In this document: piece by piece, positions 1 to 7,151 of the stretch
How positions within the stretch are numbered: the stretch's first letter is position 1
Layout: every line of letters starts with the position of its first letter
Assembly (NCBI GenBank): GCA_002683785.1
Contig: NYUB01000015.1
Location: forward strand, 11,107-53,324
Length of the DNA: 42,218 nucleotides
Direction of reading: 5' to 3'
Source of the DNA: Deltaproteobacteria bacterium
Lineage (GTDB): Bacteria; SAR324; NAC60-12
Program-made: the position numbers and the translations under genes
Notes under the pieces: generated by a model
What the model saw: only the letters and a program-made list of their open reading frames with translations
What the model was told of the DNA's origin: nothing
The model's database searches: none

Positions 1-49
1 AAAATGATGGAAAGAAGAAAAAATCCAATGAAGTTCCAGTTCTGTCTCA

Positions 50-1111
50 TCAAAACTCCAGTCCTAAGCCGAACATGAACAACCCTCCAAAGACATATAA
101 CGGATTCTTTAAATCGAACCCGCTCTGAACATTTCGAATTTGACGATATCTTAGCTGAAGGTATTGATAACCGAGCATGCTTTCAAAAACTCCCCATTGA
201 TATGCCAGAAGGCCAAAGTATTTCAACCCATAAACTTGCTCACTCTGATAGCTTTGTTGGGAGGATTTTATTTCGGCCTTTCCAGAATTAGCCCAGCCTA
301 TCCCGGCCGTTCCAGTGAATCGGTCACCAAGTATGATGAAAGAATCAATAAAATTTGCATTCACAGTATATTGATTTCCTGAAGAAGACTTCATGGTTTG
401 TTTGAAAGCAGACGTCCCCAAACCGAAGCCTTTCCAGGATAAGGCGTATGAAACATTTCTTATGCTCAAATCTTTTTTAGAATAGTCACCATAGATTCCC
501 CTGATTCGTAAATTCCATTTTTCCCCATCCATTGATTTTGCCTTTTTCTCGGACTCCGATTCAAATTTGAGTGCATCTTTCTGCTTGGATTCCTGAGATT
601 CCTCTCCAAATTCATCCATAGTGATAATATCAACTTCAGTGAGCAACCTTTCTGTGAGTTTTCTGGTACGTTCACTCAATTGGATGGTCGTACACTTTTC
701 ACACGCATCGGTTATCGTCTTCTTTTCATCCAAGTCAACGAGTTTGAGACTCAGTTGAGTCAAATCCCCATCAGCCACAACCTCCAAATGGAACAAGAAC
801 TGAACCTGCAACATATCCTGGATGAGCATGAAACACTGCCCTTCGGTGCACTGGTCATAATCCATTTCCTGAAAAGCACTTTCCTGAGCCTCTTCAAATT
901 TTTCCTGAGGAACAATTCTAAACTTTGTTGAGATTGTTTCATTGAGCGTGTTTTGAAGGATTTGACTTCGGACGCCAGAAACCTCTCCTAAAACCGATAC
1001 AGGGACAACAATACTTTCCGGTTTCTGGTTTGTTGGATTAGGACTGGAAGCACTACACGAAGCCAGAACCAAACAAAAAGAAAAGAATAAAAACAACTCA
1101 AGAGTTCTCAT
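50..1111 (-). CDS. Lipoprotein with C-terminal barrel-like domain, function unknown
   Basis: A 353-residue protein that I cannot assign to a named family. Residues 1-19 form a lipoprotein signal peptide ending in the lipobox LASC, so Cys19 is the likely lipidated residue. Residues about 35-165 alternate helices and strands and contain two close cysteine pairs, which vaguely recalls periplasmic TolB/CsgG-type N-terminal domains. A charged linker (about 170-200, rich in E, K and S) follows. The last 150 residues alternate polar and hydrophobic or aromatic residues, are Gly/Tyr rich and end in Phe, as outer-membrane beta-strands do. It starts 24 bases after the pseudopilin stop and is probably the last gene of the sugar transferase operon. 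The gene call is firm; the barrel reading is inference. Confidence 0.7.
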   Translation of the reverse strand: MRTLELFLFFSFCLVLASCSASSPNPTNQKPESIVVPVSVLGEVSGVRSQILQNTLNETISTKFRIVPQEKFEEAQESAFQEMDYDQCTEGQCFMLIQDMLQVQFLFHLEVVADGDLTQLSLKLVDLDEKKTITDACEKCTTIQLSERTRKLTERLLTEVDIITMDEFGEESQESKQKDALKFESESEKKAKSMDGEKWNLRIRGIYGDYSKKDLSIRNVSYALSWKGFGLGTSAFKQTMKSSSGNQYTVNANFIDSFIILGDRFTGTAGIGWANSGKAEIKSSQQSYQSEQVYGLKYFGLLAYQWGVFESMLGYQYLQLRYRQIRNVQSGFDLKNPLYVFGGLFMFGLGLEF

Positions 1112-1135
1112 TCATCAGCATTCTAAAAACTGCTT

Positions 1136-1573
1136 TTATTTTTTCATAACATTCATCTGCCGGATGCGCCCTACGCTGCTGACAATGATGCTCGTCTGGA
1201 AAGCAGAAGAATGGAGAAGAACGGTTCCTGAAAGGGCAAAACCAAACGGGCCAAAGGCCGGCCAGCGGGTGGCTTCAAGGGAAACGCTTTTGTCGATGGG
1301 TCTTCTTTGCAGGATTTCATAATCTCCGGAACGTTTGTGCTCGATCAGCAGGCTATGGTCTGAGAGATCAAAACCTAAACGATGGGAGACTTGCCGGGTC
1401 AAGGCCAGGGATTGTGCCTCCTCAAGTAATCCGCGGACCTCCGATGCCGTGTTTTCAAACCGTTGTCGTTCCAGTATCGGGAAATAATCGGGTACGGCAA
1501 TGACCAGCAGAATCCCCAGGAGGCCCAGACTGAGCAGGGTCTCAAGCAGGGTAAAGGCCCTTTCAAGCCCCAT
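1136..1573 (-). CDS. GspH/FimT-type pseudopilin
   Basis: A minor pseudopilin-like protein of 145 residues. The N-terminus MGLERAFTLLETLLSL is a short leader followed by the prepilin peptidase and N-methylation signature. Phe is the first mature residue, Glu sits at position 5, and a hydrophobic helix follows. Ala rather than Gly precedes the cleavage site, which is tolerated in some pseudopilins. The C-terminal half has the beta-rich GspH/FimT pattern ending in a SSVGRIR strand. The frame is open upstream to a TTG at 1621, but the ATG at 1573 gives the canonical leader and has a GGAG 10 bases before it. No secretin, ATPase or other pilin gene is nearby, so the machine it serves must be encoded elsewhere. 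It lies 25 bases after the sugar transferase stop. Confidence 0.8.
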   Translation of the reverse strand: MGLERAFTLLETLLSLGLLGILLVIAVPDYFPILERQRFENTASEVRGLLEEAQSLALTRQVSHRLGFDLSDHSLLIEHKRSGDYEILQRRPIDKSVSLEATRWPAFGPFGFALSGTVLLHSSAFQTSIIVSSVGRIRQMNVMKK

Positions 1574-1598
1574 TCTCCGAAAGCTCCAGAGTGGTAGT

Positions 1599-2996
1599 TC
1601 AGTAGGCATTCGGATCAACAAACCCTTTGAAGAAGGTCAATACCAGGATCTTAAGATCAAACCAGACTGACCAGCGTTCGATGTAGTAAAGGTCGTGCTC
1701 AATCCTTTTTTCAAGGGAAGTATTCCCACGCCAACCGTTGATCTGGGCCCAGCCGGTAATGCCCGCCTTGACCTTATGGCGCAGCATGTAGTTGGGTATT
1801 CTTGATTTGAACTCCTCAATCAGCACCGGCCTTTCCGGTCTGGGGCCAACCAGGCTCATTTCACCCAGCAGGACATTGAACAACTGAGGCAATTCATCGA
1901 GGTTGAAACGTCTTAAGAAAACCCCAAGAGGTGTTCTGCGGTTGTCGTTCTCGGAGGCCCAGACGGCGCCCGTCTGCAGCTCTGCGTCCTGACGCATCGA
2001 ACGGAATTTAAGTGCATAGAACGTCTTTCCGTCCAACCCCATCCGTTGTTGACGATAAAGCACCGGCCCTGGAGAAGTGATTTTAACCAGAACCGTAATC
2101 AGCATCATAATAGGCGAAAAAAGGATCAGGGCCAAAATCCCTCCTGTGAGATCCATGATCCTTTTTAGAACTTGGTTCCAGCCCGTCATGGGACTCTGGA
2201 CCAGAGTCACCAGAGGCATTCCTGCGAATGATTCAACATCGGTGTGAAGCGTCCGGAAACTTCCAAGATCCGGAACGATTCGAACATCCACCCACTGTTC
2301 TGAAAGAAGATCCTTCAATTCTTCAAGACGATGTTGTTCCCCCAGGGAAAGACTGATAAAAACTTGATCTATCCGCTCCTGCTGAATAACGTGTGGCAGA
2401 TCTTCCAGCCGTCCCAAACAAGTTATCCCTTGAGTTAAATCAGGTAGTTCTTCAAGGGAGATGAACCCCGAAAGATGAATCCCAAGCGGTTTCAATTCCT
2501 TCAGTCTCTTGACTAAAACATTCGCCTGAATTCCATCACCCACCAGCAACACTCTTTCCAGATAAGCTCCACGAGAGTGAATCCAGCTCATAAATCTACG
2601 CATCAGGTATCTCGTAAAACCCAGCATCAGCACAAAACAAACTAGAAAATAAAGCATGTGGATACGAGAATAGGAAAAACCTCGATAAAAAAAAGCCGCA
2701 ACCAAAGTTAGGATAAAAACCCCTGTTGCTCCACGTACCACGAGCCACCCTTCGACACGGAGCCTCAGAGAATGCTGCAGACGATATACACCACTCAGAG
2801 AAAAGATCAGCAACGTGATGACCGCCGCCAATAGAGCCGCTTTAAGGTATTCCTGATGGGAGGGGATCTCGATCGCCGCAGGCCAGTCGATCCAGTAAAA
2901 CCGAAGCAGGTAGGCCAATTCCCATGCTGCCAGCGCGGTAAGCAGGTCGAGGATTCTGAGAAAGGTGTTGCGAAGCTGGTTGTGTCGTTTCAGCAT
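1599..2996 (-). CDS. Undecaprenyl-phosphate sugar phosphotransferase (WcaJ-like)
   Basis: A 465-residue polyprenyl glycosylphosphotransferase that starts exopolysaccharide or O-antigen repeat units by moving a sugar-1-phosphate onto undecaprenyl phosphate in the inner membrane. Four hydrophobic segments (about 15-125) precede a nucleotide-binding-like soluble domain (about 145-265, start VLLVGDG). A fifth membrane segment (about 280-305) leads into the catalytic bacterial sugar transferase domain. That domain shows LYRQQRMGLDGK, KFRSMR, FNLDELPQLFNVL, SLVGPRPERP and GWAQINGWRGNTSLEKR, the last being typical of the WcaJ/glucose-1-phosphate branch. The length is normal for the family. The exact sugar is not readable from the sequence. 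Only 35 bases separate it from the divergent gene at 3032. Confidence 0.92.
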   Translation of the reverse strand: MLKRHNQLRNTFLRILDLLTALAAWELAYLLRFYWIDWPAAIEIPSHQEYLKAALLAAVITLLIFSLSGVYRLQHSLRLRVEGWLVVRGATGVFILTLVAAFFYRGFSYSRIHMLYFLVCFVLMLGFTRYLMRRFMSWIHSRGAYLERVLLVGDGIQANVLVKRLKELKPLGIHLSGFISLEELPDLTQGITCLGRLEDLPHVIQQERIDQVFISLSLGEQHRLEELKDLLSEQWVDVRIVPDLGSFRTLHTDVESFAGMPLVTLVQSPMTGWNQVLKRIMDLTGGILALILFSPIMMLITVLVKITSPGPVLYRQQRMGLDGKTFYALKFRSMRQDAELQTGAVWASENDNRRTPLGVFLRRFNLDELPQLFNVLLGEMSLVGPRPERPVLIEEFKSRIPNYMLRHKVKAGITGWAQINGWRGNTSLEKRIEHDLYYIERWSVWFDLKILVLTFFKGFVDPNAY

Positions 2997-3031
2997 AAAA
3001 ACATTCGTTCCCGTTTTAACTTAGAAAAAGC

Positions 3032-4087
3032 ATGAAGACCAAATTTCAACTTAACAAAGTTTGTAGGCTCGTTTTTGACCTGAACCACTTGCATTCCATC
3101 TCCAGTGACGAGGGATGGACCAACTTCCAGACCATGATCAAGGTCCTCGATGAACGATCCTACAGCATCGTTTTGATTTCTGAAATGATCCGAATTCAGG
3201 ACTGGCAAACCTATCAAAATGTTTCGGTGCTCAATGGAAAAACCCCTGATCTGCTGCAACAGAACACCAACCTTGATGATCCACTCGTCTTCTGGATTTC
3301 GGATGATCCCGACATCCAAACCCTGTTGGCTCAAAGGAACCAGGGTTTTGCAGGAAGTATCGCAGAAACCCTTCAAAAAAAGGGAATGCAGTATCAAAAC
3401 CTTCAGGATTTGCTGGAAGTTTTTCACCCCAGCCGAAACACGGCTCAAGAGATTGCTGGCACGGTAGAAAAATTGAAACTTGAATCCCCCAAGATGCCCC
3501 TTACACTCGGCATCGGTGGACCGGAAGGATGTGGTCATGCCTTCTTCGTCGGGGAACTGCTGGAAGTGATGGAAGCCAAAAACATTCTTGTTTCCGGTCT
3601 CGATCTCACCGAACAACTTGGGATAGAATTCTCGAAACAGCATGATCTTCTTAAATACTGGCGCTCAGAATGGGTCTGCAATTGGGTCTTGGAGCATGTA
3701 CTGAGTCCCTTTTCACGTGGCGAACAACTGCTGATCGAACAAGCTCCAGAACCTCTTTCGGGTTTCGAGGTAACTCCATTTCCATTTTATCTGGTTCCTG
3801 AAATGGTACTGGTTGTCTGGGGTTCGACTCTTTTTCTGAAACAATTCAGTGAACTGATCGATATTCGAATCCTACTTGAACTGTCACCAAGTGCTGCTAC
3901 CGCCCGGGCCTTCAACATTGACGAACGGGAGGATTTCGATCCTTCTTTCATTGAAAGCTATCAAAGCAGTGAAGGTGCAGCCTACCAGGAATACCTGGAT
4001 GATTGCAAAGTCCATCAATCACTGGATTATCTGATTGATTTTGACAACTTTCATGCATTCAGGATGAAGGAAAAAAGAAGCTCTTAA
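3032..4087 (+). CDS. HAD-like plus kinase-like P-loop fusion, probable pseudoenzyme
   Basis: A 351-residue cytoplasmic protein with no confident family name. Residues about 12-130 resemble a HAD-type fold: a hydrophobic strand ending in FDLN (15-18), a second strand SIVLIS, and VFWISDDPD (about 86-94) where an acidic HAD motif would fall. Residues about 155-345 resemble the uridine kinase/P-loop family. The strand TLGIGG leads into GPEGCGHA (163-170), and the C-terminus has the phenylalanine/aspartate/tyrosine pattern seen after the kinase lid. The Walker lysine and threonine are replaced by His169 and Ala170, and the second HAD aspartate by Asn18. Both catalytic centres therefore look altered. 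It overlaps the convergent ccmH gene by 4 bases. A binding or regulatory role is possible but unproven. Confidence 0.7.
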   Translation: MKTKFQLNKVCRLVFDLNHLHSISSDEGWTNFQTMIKVLDERSYSIVLISEMIRIQDWQTYQNVSVLNGKTPDLLQQNTNLDDPLVFWISDDPDIQTLLAQRNQGFAGSIAETLQKKGMQYQNLQDLLEVFHPSRNTAQEIAGTVEKLKLESPKMPLTLGIGGPEGCGHAFFVGELLEVMEAKNILVSGLDLTEQLGIEFSKQHDLLKYWRSEWVCNWVLEHVLSPFSRGEQLLIEQAPEPLSGFEVTPFPFYLVPEMVLVVWGSTLFLKQFSELIDIRILLELSPSAATARAFNIDEREDFDPSFIESYQSSEGAAYQEYLDDCKVHQSLDYLIDFDNFHAFRMKEKRSS

Positions 4088-4575
4088 CTTTGCCTAAAAC
4101 GTTCCAGGTCCTGACGAACCAAATTCTCCTCTTCTTCACTCAATGTTCTTGAAAGTTCCTGCTTTACTTCCTTTCCTTCAATTTCCACCCAACGTCTGGA
4201 TTTCGTAAAGACCATCCACAGTCCAAAGAGGATGGCTGCTCCGGGTAGTGCCCAGAGGATCAAGTTGAACCCCTCCTTGGGAGGTGCACGAAGGATCCAT
4301 TCCCCATAGCGTTTAACAAAAAACCCCCTGATTTCATCATCACTATACCCTTGACGTACCATCTCCTCCGCTTTGTTGCGGATGCTGACCGAGAATCCAG
4401 CTTCGGAATCCTTGACTGACAGTCCCTGGCAGGTTGGACATCGAAGTTCATCCACCAGGGCCTTGATCCTTCCCTGTTGCTCCAGCGTATCCTGGGATTG
4501 CACTGCTAGGGTCCAAAAGAAGATCCCCATCAAGGCGCCCCCCAGGTTTCTGAGATAGAATTTCAAATTCTTCAA
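4084..4575 (-). CDS. ccmH: Cytochrome c-type biogenesis protein CcmH
   Basis: A 163-residue CcmH/CycL-family thiol protein of the System I cytochrome c maturation machinery. It keeps apocytochrome cysteines reduced for haem ligation on the periplasmic side. Evidence is an N-terminal signal segment (about 8-27), the family hallmark LRCPTCQ (RCxxC at 45-49), the conserved three-helix stretch that includes GYSDDEI and FFVKRYGEWIL, and a membrane anchor at about 105-123 followed by a basic cytoplasmic tail. The only usable in-frame start giving a charged n-region is TTG at 4575. No other ccm gene is in the window, so this one has been separated from its usual operon. It may be driven by the TATAAT-type promoter at 4610-4636. 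Confidence 0.92.
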   Translation of the reverse strand: MKNLKFYLRNLGGALMGIFFWTLAVQSQDTLEQQGRIKALVDELRCPTCQGLSVKDSEAGFSVSIRNKAEEMVRQGYSDDEIRGFFVKRYGEWILRAPPKEGFNLILWALPGAAILFGLWMVFTKSRRWVEIEGKEVKQELSRTLSEEEENLVRQDLERFRQS

Positions 4576-4609
4576 TTCATGCTCATAGATATTATGTGAT
4601 GGATAACAA

Positions 4610-4636
4610 ATTATATCATGGCCCTCACGCTTTCAA
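4610..4636 (-). promoter_or_regulatory. Candidate sigma70 promoter for ccmH
   Basis: On the minus strand TTGAAA (4631-4636) and TATAAT (4610-4615) are separated by 15 bases. Both hexamers are good but the spacer is two bases short. It lies 35 bases upstream of the ccmH TTG start. Confidence 0.4.
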
Positions 4637-4638
4637 TT

Positions 4639-4644
4639 TATAAT
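4639..4644 (+). promoter_or_regulatory. Candidate -10 element for gcdH
   Basis: A perfect TATAAT lies 87 bases before the gcdH ATG. The -35 region 17 bases upstream is poor, so the call is weak. It abuts the divergent ccmH promoter candidate. Confidence 0.25.
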
Positions 4645-4731
4645 CAGGTTTAAAAAAGTGCGAAGACTTTGAAATTGCAAATATTTCAGACCTTCTTTAC
4701 AGTTTCATAAACAATTTCTTGAGAAAAAAAC

Positions 4732-5925
4732 ATGACTGCACCCATTCCACGTAACGCATTTCATTGGGAAGATCCTTTCAATTTTGAAGAACAACTAACG
4801 GAAGAAGAACGTCTCATCCGTGATTCAACCCGAGAGTTCTGTCAGGACAAACTCGCATCACGCATCCTGGAGGCCAATCGCAGGGAAGAGTTCGACCGTG
4901 AAATTCTGAATGAGATGGGATCAATGGGGATGCTTGGTTCCGTCCTCCCAGAAGAATACGGCGGTTCAGGAACCAGTTATGTCGGATACGGACTGGTGTC
5001 ACGTGAAGTCGAAAGAGTCGATTCAGGTTACCGTTCAGCAATGAGTGTGCAGTCCAGCCTCGTCATGTACCCGATTTTTACTTATGGAAGCGAGGATCAA
5101 AAGAAACGCTTTCTACCTAAATTGGCTACCGGTGAAATTGCAGGATGTTTTGGACTGACTGAACCAGACCATGGTTCTGACCCGGGAGGCATGGAAACCC
5201 GCGCAATCCGTGAAAACGGAGGCTACCGCCTTAATGGCAACAAGATGTGGATTACTAATTCACCAATTGCCGATGTGTTTGTCGTATGGGCTAAGACCGA
5301 AGACGGCGTGATCCGAGGTTTTCTTTTGGAACGGGGTATGGAAGGGCTGAGCACTCCCAAAATCAGTGGAAAGATGTCACTTCGTGCATCAATCACCGGG
5401 GAAATCGTGATGGATCAGGTCTTTGTCCCGGAGGAAAATCTGTTGCCCAACGCGTCCGGACTGAAAGGGCCCTTCGGCTGTCTCAACAGAGCTCGTTACG
5501 GCATCGCCTGGGGTACGATGGGTGCGGCAGAATTCTGCTGGCACGCGGCTCGTCAATACACGCTGGAACGTACTCAATTCGGCCGACCCTTGGCTGCCAA
5601 CCAGTTGATCCAGAAAAAACTGGCCGACATGCAAACTGAAATCACTCTTGGACTCCAAGGTGTGCTGAGGATGGGGCGTATGATGGACCAGGGCAATTGT
5701 CCTCCAGAAGTGATTTCGCTGATGAAACGCAACAACTGTGGAAAAGCCCTGGACATAGCACGTCAAGCTCGTGATATGCACGGAGGTAACGGGATTTCCG
5801 ACGAATATCATGTCATCCGCCATGTGATGAATCTTGAAACGGTCAACACCTACGAGGGAACCCACGACATCCACGCTTTGATCCTTGGACGGGCTCAAAC
5901 AGGGTTACAGGCTTTCACAGGCTGA
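4732..5925 (+). CDS. gcdH: Glutaryl-CoA dehydrogenase
   Basis: A 397-residue FAD-dependent acyl-CoA dehydrogenase. Family members oxidise and decarboxylate glutaryl-CoA to crotonyl-CoA and CO2 in lysine, tryptophan and aromatic degradation, passing electrons to ETF. The N-terminal helical domain is followed by the FAD/substrate strand [19 protein letters not shown]. The C-terminal helix bundle contains [19 protein letters not shown] and ends with [18 protein letters not shown], which carries the catalytic base Glu375. The [20 protein letters not shown] block and the conserved RxxMNLE stretch are characteristic of GcdH rather than straight-chain acyl-CoA dehydrogenases. The length matches the family. 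Crotonyl-CoA connects naturally to butyryl-CoA, a product of the IcmF reaction encoded downstream. Confidence 0.93.
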   Translation: MTAPIPRNAFHWEDPFNFEEQLTEEERLIRDSTREFCQDKLASRILEANRREEFDREILNEMGSMGMLGSVLPEEYGGSGTSYVGYGLVSREVERVDSGYRSAMSVQSSLVMYPIFTYGSEDQKKRFLPKLATGEIAGCFGLTEPDHGSDPGGMETRAIRENGGYRLNGNKMWITNSPIADVFVVWAKTEDGVIRGFLLERGMEGLSTPKISGKMSLRASITGEIVMDQVFVPEENLLPNASGLKGPFGCLNRARYGIAWGTMGAAEFCWHAARQYTLERTQFGRPLAANQLIQKKLADMQTEITLGLQGVLRMGRMMDQGNCPPEVISLMKRNNCGKALDIARQARDMHGGNGISDEYHVIRHVMNLETVNTYEGTHDIHALILGRAQTGLQAFTG

Positions 5926-6028
5926 AAACCCTAAAGACCTCCCAGCACAATTTTTCCAAGTCAATTCCCACCTGGGGAGATTATTACAAAACCATGTCCG
6001 TTTCCCCACCCCTTCCAATTATTTCAAA

Positions 6029-7129
6029 ATGATCCTGATCCAGTCCAAAAACCTTAAAAACGTTGTCATCGCTTTACTTGAAAAAGCAGGAAGTCAGGCT
6101 GAAGAGGCCGATACTGTTGCTTCCCACCTGGTTCGCGCCAATCTCTGTGGCCATGACAGCCACGGTGTGGGGATGCTGCCACTTTACATGAAAAAACTTG
6201 GTGAAGGGTTGCTCAATCCGAATCAGAAACCTGAACTTTTGAAAGAGGATGGATCGATCCTCATGTTCGAAGGAAACCGAGGCTACGGACAGTCCGTCGG
6301 GAAACAAGCCATGGAACAAGCCTTGGAGCTTTGCAAAACAAAAGGCCTCGTGTTGATGACACTCCGGAATTCCTACCATATGGGTCGAATAGGCACTTTC
6401 GGAGAACAGAGCATTGATGCCGGAATGGTATCCCTGCATTTTGTCAACGTCACCGATCATCCCCCCCTGGTTGCTCCATACCGTGGATCCGATGCGCGTT
6501 TTGCCACCAATCCAGCCTGCATTGCCATGCCTGGGACTGCAAAACAGCCACCGATCCTACTTGATATGGCCACCAGTCGGATCGCACTTGGTAAAGTACG
6601 GGTAGCCCTCAACAAAGGCGAAGAGCTTCCAGCAGACTGGCTCATCGATCACCGAGGACAGCCCAGCCGGGATCCCAGAGTGATGGAATCCCATATCTAT
6701 CATCGCTCTGGAAAAGAAAGCCCACCAGGAGCCCTAACCCCAGCTGGGGATTACAAGGGATACGGCCTTGCCCTTTTCTGTGAACTGCTGGGAGGAATGT
6801 TGAGCGGTGGATTCACCATACAGCCTGAAAATGAGCGCAAAGGCGGGATCACCAATAATATGATCACCTTCATCGTTGATCCATCGAGACTTCTGGAAAT
6901 TCCTGCCATGCATCATGAAATTGAAGCGATGGTGAATTATGTCAAAGCATCGCCCCCCGCAGATCCTGAAAACCCGATACTGATCGCCGGTGATCCTGAA
7001 AGAATCTCCCTCCGTGAACGTGAAAAAGACGGAATCCCTGTTGACGACAACACATGGAATCAGATTCTGGACGCAGGAGAGAACCTGGGACTGGACCGTG
7101 AAAACCTGCTCAATATCTCTGGCATCTAA
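6029..7129 (+). CDS. Ldh2-family NAD(P)-dependent 2-hydroxyacid dehydrogenase
   Basis: A 366-residue member of the malate/L-lactate/ureidoglycolate dehydrogenase (Ldh2/YlbC/AllD) family, a fold unrelated to Rossmann lactate dehydrogenases. Hallmarks are RANLCGHDSHGVGMLPLY near residue 35 with the catalytic His, NSYHMGRIGTFGEQ, the strand GMVSLHFVNV, PYRGSDARFATNPACIAMPG, and a C-terminal GDYKGYGLALFCELLGGMLSG. The frame is open back to a TTG at 5885, which would overlap gcdH. The ATG at 6029 restores the normal family length, although no Shine-Dalgarno is visible there. The substrate cannot be assigned. The gene lies between gcdH (103-base gap) and icmF (22-base gap), so it probably belongs to the same catabolic transcript. 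Confidence 0.87.
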   Translation: MILIQSKNLKNVVIALLEKAGSQAEEADTVASHLVRANLCGHDSHGVGMLPLYMKKLGEGLLNPNQKPELLKEDGSILMFEGNRGYGQSVGKQAMEQALELCKTKGLVLMTLRNSYHMGRIGTFGEQSIDAGMVSLHFVNVTDHPPLVAPYRGSDARFATNPACIAMPGTAKQPPILLDMATSRIALGKVRVALNKGEELPADWLIDHRGQPSRDPRVMESHIYHRSGKESPPGALTPAGDYKGYGLALFCELLGGMLSGGFTIQPENERKGGITNNMITFIVDPSRLLEIPAMHHEIEAMVNYVKASPPADPENPILIAGDPERISLREREKDGIPVDDNTWNQILDAGENLGLDRENLLNISGI

Positions 7130-7151
7130 GTTTTGAAAAACTTTTAGTCTC

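Noticed and set aside
1-49. Possible feature after the first lipoprotein stop
   Set aside because: Too short to judge; no start codon, terminator stem or motif is clear.
2990-3643. Long minus-strand open frame opposite the HAD/kinase-like gene
   Set aside because: It is antisense to a frame with better protein character, has no recognisable motifs, and overlaps the sugar transferase start.
5885-6028. Longer start for the Ldh2-family protein
   Set aside because: The TTG start would overlap gcdH and add 48 residues not seen in the family.
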